DNA of 64,000 nt, taken from positions 620,001 through 684,000 of the forward strand of contig NZ_SCFN01000001.1 of assembly GCF_004138285.1 (NCBI RefSeq), read 5' to 3'. A model generated the notes under the pieces. That model had not been told where the DNA came from, searched no databases, and saw only the letters and a list, made by a program, of their open reading frames with translations. The translations under genes were made by a program, and so were the position numbers. The stretch comes from Gottfriedia acidiceleris (lineage in GTDB: Bacteria > Bacillota > Bacilli > Bacillales > Bacillaceae_G). Of the stretch, positions 1 through 8,380 are shown in pieces (position 1 is the first letter of the stretch; each line of letters opens with the position of its first letter).

Positions 1-17
1 AAGTTAAGGAGGTAATT

Positions 18-773
18 TTGAAAAAAATAAATAGTAAGTACGCATGGGTTTTAATAATATTATTTATTATTGGACTAGCTTTATTTTTTGAAAAACAAAA
101 TTTTTTTAATAATCATCTAAAAAAACCTAAAGAGACTTCGCTGAAATTTCCTAATTATGATGATACAGCTATCGAAGCTGAGAATGGATTATTAGCTGTA
201 ACGAATCCTACATCTAATTTAGTATTAGTTAATAAAGAAAGAAAGCTTCCAGATGGGTATGAACCGCCAGATTTAGTTTATCCGATTGTTCCTTTACATG
301 GTGCAAACAAAGATAAGACATTAATGAGGAAAGAGGCAGCTCATGCTTTAGAAAAACTATTTGAAAAAGCAGAGTCAGATGGCATAAAGCTTACTCCAGT
401 ATCCGCATATCGCTCTTTTGATCGACAAAAAAGCTTGTATAATTATTATGTACAAATTCATGGAGAAGATTGGACTCAATCTTTTAGTGCTGTTCCTGGT
501 ACAAGCGAACATCAAACTGGTTTATCAATAGATGTATCATCTCCAAACTTCGGTAACAAGCTTGAACAAGAATTTGGAGAAACGAAAGAAGGAACTTGGC
601 TTGCAGACCATGCACATGAATTTGGATTTATCATTCGATATCCAGAGGACAAAGAAGATATTACTGAATACAATTATGAACCATGGCATATAAGATATAT
701 CGGAATAAAATACGCTACATATCTCTATGAAAATGATTTAGCTTTAGAAGAAGTAATGAAGCCTAAAAAATAA
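18..773 (+). CDS. Membrane-anchored D-Ala-D-Ala carboxypeptidase, VanY/LdcB family (M15B)
   Basis: Likely trims peptidoglycan stem peptides outside the cell. One hydrophobic segment near residues 9-24 looks like a signal anchor. The M15B zinc motif is visible: an SAYRS stretch, then SEHQTGLSIDV (first His and Asp ligands), then EPWHIRY (last His). At 251 residues it matches single-domain VanY/LdcB proteins. The start is TTG, supported by an AAGGAGG site 6 bases upstream. It sits alone before the yqgQ-glcK unit. D,D- and L,D-activity cannot be told apart from sequence alone. Confidence 0.85.
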   Translation: MKKINSKYAWVLIILFIIGLALFFEKQNFFNNHLKKPKETSLKFPNYDDTAIEAENGLLAVTNPTSNLVLVNKERKLPDGYEPPDLVYPIVPLHGANKDKTLMRKEAAHALEKLFEKAESDGIKLTPVSAYRSFDRQKSLYNYYVQIHGEDWTQSFSAVPGTSEHQTGLSIDVSSPNFGNKLEQEFGETKEGTWLADHAHEFGFIIRYPEDKEDITEYNYEPWHIRYIGIKYATYLYENDLALEEVMKPKK

Positions 774-795
774 ATGGTTTGTTTGGTATTTCACA

Positions 796-824
796 TTGAC
801 GAGTAATCGTTTCCAACTTATACT
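796..824 (+). promoter_or_regulatory. Sigma-A-type promoter for yqgQ-glcK
   Basis: TTGACG (796-801), a 17-base spacer and TATACT (819-824), 39 bases before the yqgQ start. The spacer read on the minus strand has a weak cre-like sequence with two mismatches. Confidence 0.6.
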
Positions 825-863
825 TATTACATATTTAGAAAGATTAAATAATAGGAGTTAAGT

Positions 864-1067
864 ATGAAATCCGTATATGATATTCAACAATTTCTAAAGA
901 TTTATGGCACCATTATTTATACAGGTGATCGATTAGCTGACTTGATGTTAATGCAAGATGAGCTAAAGGAATTATTTTTAGCGAATATACTTGAAATTAA
1001 AGATTTACAAGTTGCAACCATGATATTAAAAAAAGAGATGGATGAAATAAAAAATAAAACGGTTTGA
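864..1067 (+). CDS. yqgQ: YqgQ family protein (DUF910)
   Basis: A 67-residue cytoplasmic protein matching the YqgQ family in length, in the N-terminal pattern (YDIQQFLKIYGT, then GDRLADL) and in its position directly before glucokinase, as in B. subtilis. It is predicted to be all helical. No biochemical function is established that I know of. The start is ATG with AGGAG 6 bases upstream. A small intrinsic terminator overlaps its stop codon. Confidence 0.85.
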   Translation: MKSVYDIQQFLKIYGTIIYTGDRLADLMLMQDELKELFLANILEIKDLQVATMILKKEMDEIKNKTV

Positions 1068-1084
1068 AGAAATCGTTTTTTTTT
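1057..1084 (+). terminator. Intrinsic terminator or attenuator between yqgQ and glcK
   Basis: A 9-bp stem (1057-1065 with 1070-1078, one G-U pair), a GAAG loop and a run of T to 1084. It overlaps the yqgQ stop codon, so part of the transcription should stop before glcK. Confidence 0.55.
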
Positions 1085-1092
1085 AGAATCTA

Positions 1093-1108
1093 TTGCAAAC
1101 GATTTCAC
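1093..1108 (+). promoter_or_regulatory. Candidate catabolite-responsive element (CcpA cre site)
   Basis: TTGCAAACGATTTCAC fits the cre consensus WTGNAANCGNWNNCAW at every defined position except the last W. It lies between the yqgQ terminator and the glcK ribosome binding site, downstream of the visible promoter, where a roadblock would act. Confidence 0.45.
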
Positions 1109-1127
1109 TGCGAAGGGAGAAGGCATT

Positions 1128-2099
1128 GTGGCTAAAATGATTGTAGGTGTAGATTTAGGTGGTACAAGCATTAAATTGGCATTATTAACGAATAACGGGG
1201 AATTCATCGATAAATGGGAAGTACCAACAGATAAATCTGATAGTGGTAAGCATATTCCTAAAACAATTACAATTGCAATTGAAGAAAAGCTTAAACAGAT
1301 GGATAAAACAAAGGAAGATATCGCTGGAATCGGTATTGGAGCTCCAGGTTCGGTTCGATTAGAAGATGGACTTATATTTGCAGCAGTAAATTTAGGTTGG
1401 GTTAATTATCCTTTAAAAGAAATTTTAGAAAAGGAATCAGGCATTCCTGTAATCGTTGATAATGATGCAAATATAGCAGCTGTTGGCGAAATGTGGAAAG
1501 GTGCTGGAAATGGAGCAAAAGATGTAGTAATGGTTACGCTAGGAACAGGAGTAGGTGGAGGCGTAATTGTAAATGGAGATGTTGCGCATGGAATTAGTGG
1601 ATCTGCAGGTGAAATTGGCCATATAACAGTACAACTTGAAAATGGAGTATTATGTAACTGTGGGAAAACGGGATGCTTAGAAACAATTTCTTCAGCTACA
1701 GGAATTGCAAGAATCGCAAACGAGAAATTACAAATTACGACAAAAGAGACAGTTTTAAAAGAAATGTCGAATGATTCGCCAATTACAGCAAAAGATGTTT
1801 TTGAAGCCTACTCAAATGGAGATGAAGTTGCAGAAGAAATCGTTAATCATGTAATGAGATATCTTGCTTTAGTTTTAGCCGGAGTTGGAAATACATTAAA
1901 TCCTGAAAATATCATTATTGGTGGCGGAGTATCAAATGCTGGTGAATTGTTATTAAAACCACTAAAGAAATATTTTGACGAATTTGCTTTTACTACTGTG
2001 CGTGATTCGACAAAACTTTCAATTGCCAAGTTAGGGAATGATGCAGGAGCAATTGGAGCTGCATATTTAGTAAAAAAATTTATTACTAATGAAATTTAA
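1128..2099 (+). CDS. glcK: Glucokinase, ROK family
   Basis: Phosphorylates free glucose with ATP to glucose-6-phosphate in the cytoplasm. The 323-residue protein begins with the phosphate-binding motif DLGGTSIKLAL. The ROK signature follows, with GEIGHI and the zinc site formed by CNCGKTGCLE, then a C-terminal GGGVSNAG. The start is GTG with AAGGGAG 9-14 bases upstream; the ATG three codons inside has poorer spacing. It is paired with yqgQ as in B. subtilis, but no rhomboid gene (yqgP) is visible upstream in this window. Confidence 0.95.
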   Translation: MAKMIVGVDLGGTSIKLALLTNNGEFIDKWEVPTDKSDSGKHIPKTITIAIEEKLKQMDKTKEDIAGIGIGAPGSVRLEDGLIFAAVNLGWVNYPLKEILEKESGIPVIVDNDANIAAVGEMWKGAGNGAKDVVMVTLGTGVGGGVIVNGDVAHGISGSAGEIGHITVQLENGVLCNCGKTGCLETISSATGIARIANEKLQITTKETVLKEMSNDSPITAKDVFEAYSNGDEVAEEIVNHVMRYLALVLAGVGNTLNPENIIIGGGVSNAGELLLKPLKKYFDEFAFTTVRDSTKLSIAKLGNDAGAIGAAYLVKKFITNEI

Positions 2100-2108
2100 C
2101 TTAAATTT

Positions 2109-2140
2109 AAGGTACTTCTAATTGAAGTACCTTATTATGT
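2109..2140 (+). terminator. Intrinsic terminator after glcK
   Basis: A perfect 10-bp stem (2109-2118 with 2124-2133), a 5-base loop and a weak T-rich tail, starting 9 bases after the glcK stop codon. Confidence 0.6.
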
Positions 2141-2398
2141 TTATTGTATTGAATTGAAAAAAAAATTAGTTATTTGACGAAGGAACTAGTTTATGATAAA
2201 TTGAATGACGTTAGAAAAAAACCTAAGGTTACGTCAAATAAATTTTTTTGATCCATACATTTAGTAGCTAAAAATTGTATGAATCATTTCAAAAATTCTT
2301 GGTATAAAAATGCCAATAAAATAGATATGTGAAATGCCAAACATTGTTTTATAATAGATAAAATAGATTAATAGTCTTAACAAGAGGAGGAACAGAAT
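2141..2398 (+). promoter_or_regulatory. Intergenic region and promoter side of the LTA synthase gene
   Basis: No open frame. There is a good -10 (TATAAT, 2350-2355) but only a poor -35. Upstream lie dyads: TGACGTTA near 2208 with TTACGTCA near 2232, and CATAC/GTATG arms near 2253-2282. These could be regulator sites or leader structure. I cannot assign them. Confidence 0.35.
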
Positions 2399-4291
2399 AT
2401 GTGGAAAAAGTTTATTAAAAACTTTGGATTCCCGTTACTTGCTGTATTCCTTTTATGGATTAAAGCAACTATTCTAAGCCAATTTTATTTTGATTTAGAA
2501 ATTGAAAATTCAATGCAAGAATTTATTTTAATAATTGCTCCTATATCTTCATTATTAATATTTATAGGTATAGCTCTTTTTGCAAAAGGACCAAAACGAA
2601 ATAGAGCAGTTATTTGGATTACTGTAATCATGTCCTTTATACTAGTAGCTGATACAGCTTATTATTCATTCTTTGACGATTTCGTAACGATTCCAGTTTT
2701 ATTTATGACACGAAACTTTGGGGATCTAGGTTCAAGTGTTAAAGCAATGATCAGCTATAAAACAATCTTAGCTTTTTCTGATATTTTTATCTTAATTGCG
2801 GTTAATTATTTCTGGGGTAAAAAATTCTTTACTACTGGTAACATCAAAGGGAAAGCTAGAACAGCTTATTTCTTAGCAGCGGTTGCTATTTTCTTAGTTA
2901 ACCTTGGTTTAGCAGAAACTGAACGTCCACAATTATTAACACGTTCATTTGATAGAGAATACATTGTTAAATTCTTAGGATTATACAATTACCATTTATA
3001 TGATATGGTTATTCAATCAAAAACATCTGCTCAAAAAGCGATGGCTGATGATAGTGAATTAGCAGGAATTGAAAACTTTATTCGTGCTAACGATACTGGT
3101 GTGAATGCACAATTACATGGTAAATATAAAGGTAAAAACGTAGTTGTAGTTTCATTAGAATCATTACAAAATTTCGTAATTGGACGAAAAGTTAATGGAC
3201 AAGAAATTACTCCTTTCTTAAATAAATTTACGAAAGAAAGTTATTATTTTGATAATTTTTACCACCAAACTGGACAAGGTAAAACATCTGATGCTGAATT
3301 CTTAATTGATAATAGTTTATTCCCATTAGATCGTGGTGCTGTATACTTTACAAACAGTAGTAATACGTTTACTGCTACACCAGCAATTCTTAAACAGGAT
3401 CAAAATTATTACACTTCAGTAATGCATTCAAATAATAAATCGTTCTGGAACCGAGATATGATGTATCCAAGTCTAGGCTACGATCGTTATTATAATGAAG
3501 TTGACTTTAAAGTAACTGCAGCTACTTCAATTGGCTGGGGACTAAAAGATAAATATTTCGTTGAACAAGCAGTAGACAAAATGGCATCAGAGCCTAAACC
3601 GTTCTACAACCGTATGATTACACTAACTAACCATTATCCATTCGAATTAAATGATGAGGACTTAATGATCCCTCGTTTAAAAACTGGAGACCAAACTGTT
3701 GATAATTATGTAACAACAGTACGTTATTTAGATGAATCAATTAAACATTTCATTGAAGAAATGAAAGCAAAAGGTTTATATGATAATACAATCATTGTTA
3801 TGTATGGTGACCACTATGGTATTTCTGAAAACCATAACCGTGCAATGAGTGAAGTATTAGGACAAGACATTACACCTGCAGAACATGTTAAATTACAAAA
3901 AGTACCTTTCTTTATCCACTTACCTGGACAAACTAAGGGTGAAACAGTTCATAAAGTTGCAGGTCAAATTGATGTTAAACCTACAATTTTAAACTTATTA
4001 GGTGAAGATCCAAATAAAACATCTATCAACTTTGGTAATGATATTTTCTCTCCTAAACACAAAAACTTTGTAGTTTTCCGTGATGGAACAATTGTTACTG
4101 ATAAATATATTTACACTGGTGAGAAGATGTATGATCCAAATACTGGTGAAGAATTAAAAGGACAAAAACCACCTAAAGAAGACTTAGCAAAAGCAAATAA
4201 ATCACTTGAGTATTCAAACTCAATTATTTATAAAGATTTACTTCGTTTCTATGAAGTTAAATATAAAAAAGCTGATACGAAGTTTGAATAA
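2399..4291 (+). CDS. yqgS: Lipoteichoic acid synthase family protein (LtaS/YqgS type)
   Basis: Polymerises glycerol-phosphate units from phosphatidylglycerol onto a lipid anchor at the outer membrane face. The first ~210 residues hold about five membrane segments and the rest is an extracellular sulfatase-like domain. Visible landmarks are VVSLESLQ (metal-ligand Glu), HQTGQGKTSDAEF (catalytic Thr after GQGK), MHSNNKSFWNRD and MYGDHYG (Asp-His ligands). At 630 residues it matches the family. Its place after glcK and before an M14 peptidase points to YqgS. The start is ATG with AGAGGAGG upstream. Confidence 0.92.
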   Translation: MWKKFIKNFGFPLLAVFLLWIKATILSQFYFDLEIENSMQEFILIIAPISSLLIFIGIALFAKGPKRNRAVIWITVIMSFILVADTAYYSFFDDFVTIPVLFMTRNFGDLGSSVKAMISYKTILAFSDIFILIAVNYFWGKKFFTTGNIKGKARTAYFLAAVAIFLVNLGLAETERPQLLTRSFDREYIVKFLGLYNYHLYDMVIQSKTSAQKAMADDSELAGIENFIRANDTGVNAQLHGKYKGKNVVVVSLESLQNFVIGRKVNGQEITPFLNKFTKESYYFDNFYHQTGQGKTSDAEFLIDNSLFPLDRGAVYFTNSSNTFTATPAILKQDQNYYTSVMHSNNKSFWNRDMMYPSLGYDRYYNEVDFKVTAATSIGWGLKDKYFVEQAVDKMASEPKPFYNRMITLTNHYPFELNDEDLMIPRLKTGDQTVDNYVTTVRYLDESIKHFIEEMKAKGLYDNTIIVMYGDHYGISENHNRAMSEVLGQDITPAEHVKLQKVPFFIHLPGQTKGETVHKVAGQIDVKPTILNLLGEDPNKTSINFGNDIFSPKHKNFVVFRDGTIVTDKYIYTGEKMYDPNTGEELKGQKPPKEDLAKANKSLEYSNSIIYKDLLRFYEVKYKKADTKFE

Positions 4292-4296
4292 ACATG

Positions 4297-4331
4297 AAAA
4301 GCACTTCCTTAATGGGAGTGCTTTTCTTTTG
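4297..4331 (+). terminator. Intrinsic terminator after yqgS (copy 1)
   Basis: A 12-bp stem (4297-4308 with 4314-4325, one G-U) followed by TTTTCTTTT. A near copy recurs at 4544-4577. Confidence 0.85.
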
Positions 4332-4377
4332 TTACATAAAAAGTAGTTTGTCTTATAAAAAAGTAATATCATGTTAA

Positions 4378-4500
4378 TTTCCACTACAGGATGTTTGATT
4401 TTAAGTGGGGCGAGATTGAGCTCCCTTGACACATTCGAACTGCAGCGTCTTTTAGCACCATCTCCCAGCCATCCCGCTAATCCCACAGGACTCGAGAACT
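4378..4500. repeat. Decayed copy of a Bacillus G+C-richer intergenic repeat
   Basis: About 120 bases whose G+C content clearly exceeds the neighbourhood. TTTCCACTACAGG near the start and CATCCCGCTAATCCCACAGG near the end resemble, from memory, the abundant Bacillus intergenic repeat (TTTCCGCTGCAGG ... CCCGCTAATCCCGCAGG). It is heavily mutated and has no coding potential. A related fragment lies at 47387-47447. Confidence 0.5.
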
Positions 4501-4543
4501 CACAAACTTTAATATATCAATATGACCATGTTAAAACGCTATA

Positions 4544-4577
4544 GAAAGCACTTCCTAAACGAAAGTGCTTTTCTTTA
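4544..4577 (+). terminator. Second, near-identical terminator hairpin (copy 2)
   Basis: The stem AAAGCACTT (4545-4553) pairs with AAGTGCTTT (4563-4571), followed by a T-rich tail. It shares GAAAGCACTTCC and GTGCTTTTCTTT with the terminator at 4297, so the two look like duplicates on either side of the decayed repeat. Confidence 0.6.
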
Positions 4578-4625
4578 TTTTAATTACATACAATTAACTA
4601 GAAAATAACTGATGAGGTGAAAATT

Positions 4626-5570
4626 TTGTATAAAAACGATCAGCCTTTATCCTTTCATCCAAGAAGATACGATTTTAATGAACTTTCGAAAGATATTCGT
4701 TTATTAATTCAAGAATTTCCTTTTCTTCGTTTAAATACAATTGGGCACAGCGTATTAAATAAGCCTATATATGAGATTCAAATTGGAAATGGACATAGAA
4801 AAGTACATTGGAATGGTTCATTTCATGCAAATGAATGGATTACAACCTGTGTAATCATGAAAATGCTTTATTGGATATGTAACACTTTAACAACTGAGGA
4901 GTTGCCTTTTCATAAAGAATTATTAGCTTTATTAAGTGAAAATACCTTGTCGATTGTTCCTATGGTTAATCCTGATGGGGTAAATTTAGTTATAAATGAA
5001 GTTGTTGATCAAAGCGATTATATGGAATTTGTTTATAAAATTAACGAAGGAAATGACGGTTTTACTGGTTGGAAAGCGAATATAAGAGGTGTTGATTTAA
5101 ACAATCAATTTCCTGCAAATTGGGAGTTAGAAAAAGAAAGAAAGAAACAAAAAACATACTCTCCTAGAGACTACCCAGGAGATGCTCCATTAACTGAACC
5201 AGAAACAATTGCAATGAGTAATTTAGCAATCGAAAGGAAGTTTGATCTTATTTTGGCTTTGCATACTCAAGGTAAAGAATTTTATTGGGGTTATGACAAT
5301 CTTGAACCGCCTATCTCGGAAGTCTATGCTAACTATTTTTCTAGTGTCAGTCCCTATAAGGCAGTAAAAACAATTGATAGCCATGCAGGTTATAAGGATT
5401 GGTATATACAAGATTTTCGGAAACCAGGATTTACACTTGAATTAGGTAAAGGAATAAATCCATTGCCACTCTCTATGTTTGAATCCATTTTTTCCGAGAC
5501 GTTTCCAATACTGTTAGCGTCATTATTTAATTTAGAAAATTTCAATCCAATTCAATCATCTGCAAAATAA
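4626..5570 (+). CDS. yqgT: M14 family metallopeptidase, gamma-D-glutamyl-diamino acid endopeptidase-like
   Basis: A zinc carboxypeptidase-fold enzyme of about 314 residues, probably cutting the gamma-D-Glu to diamino acid bond of cell-wall peptides. Visible features are the HxxE zinc motif in SFHANEW, PMVNPDGV, DLNNQFPANW (substrate site), the third zinc ligand in LHTQGKE, and the catalytic Glu in FTLELGKG. No signal peptide or LysM domain is seen, so it may act inside the cell. I prefer TTG at 4626, because GAGGTG lies 6 bases upstream; GTG at 4617 would overlap that site. It follows yqgS as in B. subtilis. Confidence 0.82.
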   Translation: MYKNDQPLSFHPRRYDFNELSKDIRLLIQEFPFLRLNTIGHSVLNKPIYEIQIGNGHRKVHWNGSFHANEWITTCVIMKMLYWICNTLTTEELPFHKELLALLSENTLSIVPMVNPDGVNLVINEVVDQSDYMEFVYKINEGNDGFTGWKANIRGVDLNNQFPANWELEKERKKQKTYSPRDYPGDAPLTEPETIAMSNLAIERKFDLILALHTQGKEFYWGYDNLEPPISEVYANYFSSVSPYKAVKTIDSHAGYKDWYIQDFRKPGFTLELGKGINPLPLSMFESIFSETFPILLASLFNLENFNPIQSSAK

Positions 5571-5600
5571 AAAAGCTGACAATTTTGTCAGCTTTTTTAT
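5571..5600. terminator. Terminator after yqgT, possibly bidirectional
   Basis: AAAAGCTGAC (5571-5580) pairs with GTCAGCTTTT (5587-5596) around AATTTT, followed by T. It has A on one side and T on the other, so it may also serve the convergent yqgW. Confidence 0.85.
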
Positions 5601-5655
5601 TTTAGAACATGTTTTCTATATGTAGAAATTTGCTCGTTACATAAGGAAATAAATT

Positions 5656-5832
5656 TTATAAGTGCGCTGGTGGATAACCGTTATGTAAAATTGTCATAAT
5701 GGCAAACCAAGCAAATAAAACTAATGTAACACCAGACCAAAAAACGGCTAAAAAGTTCTTATTCTTTAATGATCCTATTAAAGCTGGAACACATAGAATA
5801 GCTACTAGTATAAAAATAATAACTGTACCCAT
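5656..5832 (-). CDS. yqgW: Small membrane protein, DUF2759 (YqgW-like)
   Basis: A 58-residue protein made almost entirely of two hydrophobic segments (about residues 2-20 and 28-48) with a KNKN loop between them. This fits the DUF2759/YqgW family and its place between yqgT and yqgX in B. subtilis. Function is unknown. The start is ATG at 5832, with AGGGGG 7 bases upstream; an ATG 10 codons further out lacks such a site. It runs opposite to its neighbours. Confidence 0.75.
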   Translation of the reverse strand: MGTVIIFILVAILCVPALIGSLKNKNFLAVFWSGVTLVLFAWFAIMTILHNGYPPAHL

Positions 5833-5983
5833 TGTAAACCCCCTATAAATTTCTTCAAGCAACCCCTGTTTGCTATCACATCATTATTATTGTAAAACTT
5901 TTGTGAACAATTGTCTATTTGAAATTAAGTGCTAAAACAAAATTATGATATAGTATTATATAGATTAAAAAAGAAAGCAGGGT

Positions 5984-6616
5984 ATGAATATGAATGTTTT
6001 ACAATTACCATTAGGTCCATTACAAACTAATTGTTATATCTTAAGTAATGATATGAATGAAGCGGTTATTTTTGATCCGGGCGAAGAAGCACATGTAATC
6101 TTTAATGTTATTGAAGAAAATAAATTAAAGCCATTAGCGATCCTTTTAACCCACGCCCATTTTGATCATATTGGGGCTGTTGACGATGTGCGTGATGAAT
6201 ATAATATACCCGTTTATATTCATAAATATGAAGCAGATTGGTTAACAGATGGACAAAAAAATGGTTCTGAATTATTTATGAGAAATCAGTCAATCTTTGC
6301 AAGAGAAGCAGATCACTTGATCGAAAAAGAAGGCAAAATGGAAATTGGTCGTTTCTTATTTTCAGTTTTTGAAACTCCAGGCCATTCACCGGGAAGTGTT
6401 TCATTTTATTGTAAAGAAATAAAGACAGTATTTTCTGGTGATGCATTATTTGAAGGAAGCATTGGACGAACTGATTTACCAGATGGTGATCACGACCAGT
6501 TGATCAGAAGTATAAAAGGTAAGCTTCTTTCTTTACCTGATGATGTCGTTGTATGTAGTGGTCATGGAGAAACTACAACGATTGGTGATGAGAAAAGGCA
6601 TAATCCATTTTTATAA
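5984..6616 (+). CDS. yqgX: Metallo-beta-lactamase fold hydrolase (YqgX, glyoxalase II-like)
   Basis: A 210-residue single-domain enzyme. The binuclear metal motif is intact: THAHFDHIG, then His in TPGHSPG, Asp in FSGDALF and His in CSGHGE. The family hydrolyses thioesters such as S-lactoyl-thiols, but the true substrate is not shown by sequence. It is followed 9 bases later by a MidA-like methyltransferase, so the two are probably co-transcribed. The start is ATG with a modest AGCAGGG site. Confidence 0.85.
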   Translation: MNMNVLQLPLGPLQTNCYILSNDMNEAVIFDPGEEAHVIFNVIEENKLKPLAILLTHAHFDHIGAVDDVRDEYNIPVYIHKYEADWLTDGQKNGSELFMRNQSIFAREADHLIEKEGKMEIGRFLFSVFETPGHSPGSVSFYCKEIKTVFSGDALFEGSIGRTDLPDGDHDQLIRSIKGKLLSLPDDVVVCSGHGETTTIGDEKRHNPFL

Positions 6617-6625
6617 TAAGGTAAT

Positions 6626-7759
6626 ATGATGAAAAACAATATTATTAATGCGATAAATAATAGCAAAGAAGGTTTTATTACATACGAACAATTTATTTCG
6701 TTAGTGCTTTATGATCATGAAAAAGGTTATTATCAAAAGGCAAATGAAAAAATTGGACGAAAAGGTGATTTCTATACTTCAAGCTCAGTAGGTTCAGTAT
6801 ATGGAGAAGTAATTGCAGCTTCATTTTGTCGGTTTGTTAAGAATAAGCTAATCGAACCACTTTTTGTTGAAATTGGTGGTGGAAATGGCAGATTCGCATC
6901 ATCCTTTCTTTCGTACTGTGAAAAAAAAGAGCCTGAAATATATCATAATTTAACTTACTATATTATTGATGCAAGTCAATTTCATCGTAAATTACAAAAA
7001 GAATTATTGGCGAACCATTTGAATTGTAAATACTTCTCAAATATATTAGAAATCGAGCAAATCAATAATGGAATGGTATTTTCAAACGAATTGTTTGATG
7101 CTTTACCTGTTCGAGTAGTTGAATTTTATCAAAACGAATGGCATGAGGTAGTCATTATAATTGATGAACTAAATAATCTGAAAGAAAATCACGTTAAAAT
7201 ACAAGATAATGAAATCAGTGATTTTCTAAGTAGATACAATTTTGTAGGAAAAAATGGGCAAAGAGTTGAAATTCCTGTTGGTATGGAAAAAGTTTATGAT
7301 CTTTTACAGTCGAAAATTAGTAAAGGAATCATTTTAACTGTTGATTATGGTTTTACTAGGGAAGAATGGGATGCACCCCATCGAATTAAGGGAAGCTTGC
7401 GCGGTTATTACAAGCATGAAATGAAATCAAATATACTAGAGAATTTAGGACATATGGATATTACAACTCATATTCACTGGGATGAATTAAAAAAGTTCGG
7501 ATTACAGAATAATATCGAAAATCTATACTTTTCTAGCCAAAGAGATGCAATATTAGATTTTGGTATATTAAATTGGCTTATTCCGCATGCTCAGTCAAAT
7601 CCATTTTCAAACGAATATAAACAAAATAGAGCTGTACAATCTTTAATTATGCCAGGAGGAATAAGCGATTCGTTTCAATGGCTATTACAAACAAAAGGTA
7701 TGTCAATAAACGATCATATTAAGTTGAATGAATTGATTTCATTAAATGAATACAAATAA
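6626..7759 (+). CDS. SAM-dependent methyltransferase, MidA/NDUFAF7 family (COG1565, DUF185)
   Basis: A 377-residue class I methyltransferase. N-terminal GDFYTSSSVG and the SAM loop FVEIGGGNGRFA (near residues 73-84) are typical of this family, as are FSNELFDALPVRV and VDYGFT further on. Mitochondrial relatives methylate an arginine of complex I; the bacterial substrate is unknown. It lies between yqgX and comGA as in several Bacillus genomes. Either of two adjacent ATG codons could start it. Confidence 0.8.
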   Translation: MMKNNIINAINNSKEGFITYEQFISLVLYDHEKGYYQKANEKIGRKGDFYTSSSVGSVYGEVIAASFCRFVKNKLIEPLFVEIGGGNGRFASSFLSYCEKKEPEIYHNLTYYIIDASQFHRKLQKELLANHLNCKYFSNILEIEQINNGMVFSNELFDALPVRVVEFYQNEWHEVVIIIDELNNLKENHVKIQDNEISDFLSRYNFVGKNGQRVEIPVGMEKVYDLLQSKISKGIILTVDYGFTREEWDAPHRIKGSLRGYYKHEMKSNILENLGHMDITTHIHWDELKKFGLQNNIENLYFSSQRDAILDFGILNWLIPHAQSNPFSNEYKQNRAVQSLIMPGGISDSFQWLLQTKGMSINDHIKLNELISLNEYK

Positions 7760-7790
7760 AAAAACCAGTCATATGACTGGTTTTTTTATT
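7757..7790. terminator. Bidirectional terminator between the methyltransferase and yqgY
   Basis: AAAACCAGTCAT (7761-7772) pairs perfectly with ATGACTGGTTTT (7773-7784), with A before it and T after it. It serves both convergent genes. Confidence 0.9.
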
Positions 7791-8031
7791 ATTCACTAAA
7801 GCCAGGTACTAATAAGAAAGTACTATAATATGTAAATCCAATAAAGAACACAGTTAAGTATGCGCCAAAGATATAGATGTACATACGCTCAGAAAGCTTT
7901 AGATAGCCTAATACTACGAAAAATGCTGTTTGACATGCGAAAATAAGTGCAGCTGCTGACATATGTCCAACAAAGAACATTACCGTAAATATAGCTGTCC
8001 AGAATCCTAGAACGCGGAACATTCGATCCAT
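7789..8031 (-). CDS. yqgY: DUF2626 family membrane protein (YqgY)
   Basis: An 80-residue protein with three hydrophobic segments and an N-terminal MDRMFRVLGFWTA, matching DUF2626/YqgY in length and position near comGA. Function is unknown. I chose ATG at 8031 because GGGGGG lies just upstream; the outer start at 8046 has no site. It is transcribed away from comGA. Confidence 0.8.
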   Translation of the reverse strand: MDRMFRVLGFWTAIFTVMFFVGHMSAAALIFACQTAFFVVLGYLKLSERMYIYIFGAYLTVFFIGFTYYSTFLLVPGFSE

Positions 8032-8380
8032 CCTAAATCCCCCCATAAAAAATTTCTACCCATTCATTATTATAAAATAAGAAAGTTACAATTGTAAACA
8101 ATGTATTAATACAATTCTAAATTGATTCAAGAGATAATGAAATTAACTATATCTGATATTATTTTTCTTATTTAATGATTTTCTATACATTGATTTGAAA
8201 ACATACTTTTTGATTTACGATATAAATTTGATTTTCTGGTTCGTTATTTCAGTAAATTACCTTTAGTTTGTAAATAAATTTTAGCTAAATTTTATATTTT
8301 CGTTCCGTTTCATAATTATCATGATTTGATTGAAAAGGAAAACAAAAATATAATAGCTCATATAGAAAGGGGGAATAAAA
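8032..8380. promoter_or_regulatory. Divergent yqgY/comG control region with candidate ComK box
   Basis: No gene. It contains a 12-bp palindrome TTACAATTGTAA (8086-8097) near the yqgY side. An exact ComK half-site pattern AAAA-N5-TTTT lies at 8198-8210, and a second with one mismatch (TAAA-N5-TTTT) at 8223-8235. Their 12-base spacing is not one of the usual 8, 18 or 31. The comGA promoter is listed separately. Confidence 0.4.
8326..8354 (+). promoter_or_regulatory. Sigma-A-type promoter of comGA
   Basis: TTGATT (8326-8331), a 17-base spacer and a perfect TATAAT (8349-8354), 26 bases before the comGA start codon. Confidence 0.65.

Noticed and set aside
4238-4486. 82-codon minus-strand open frame over the yqgS end and the decayed repeat
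   Set aside because: No ribosome site, no family resemblance, and it runs through a terminator and a repeat relic.
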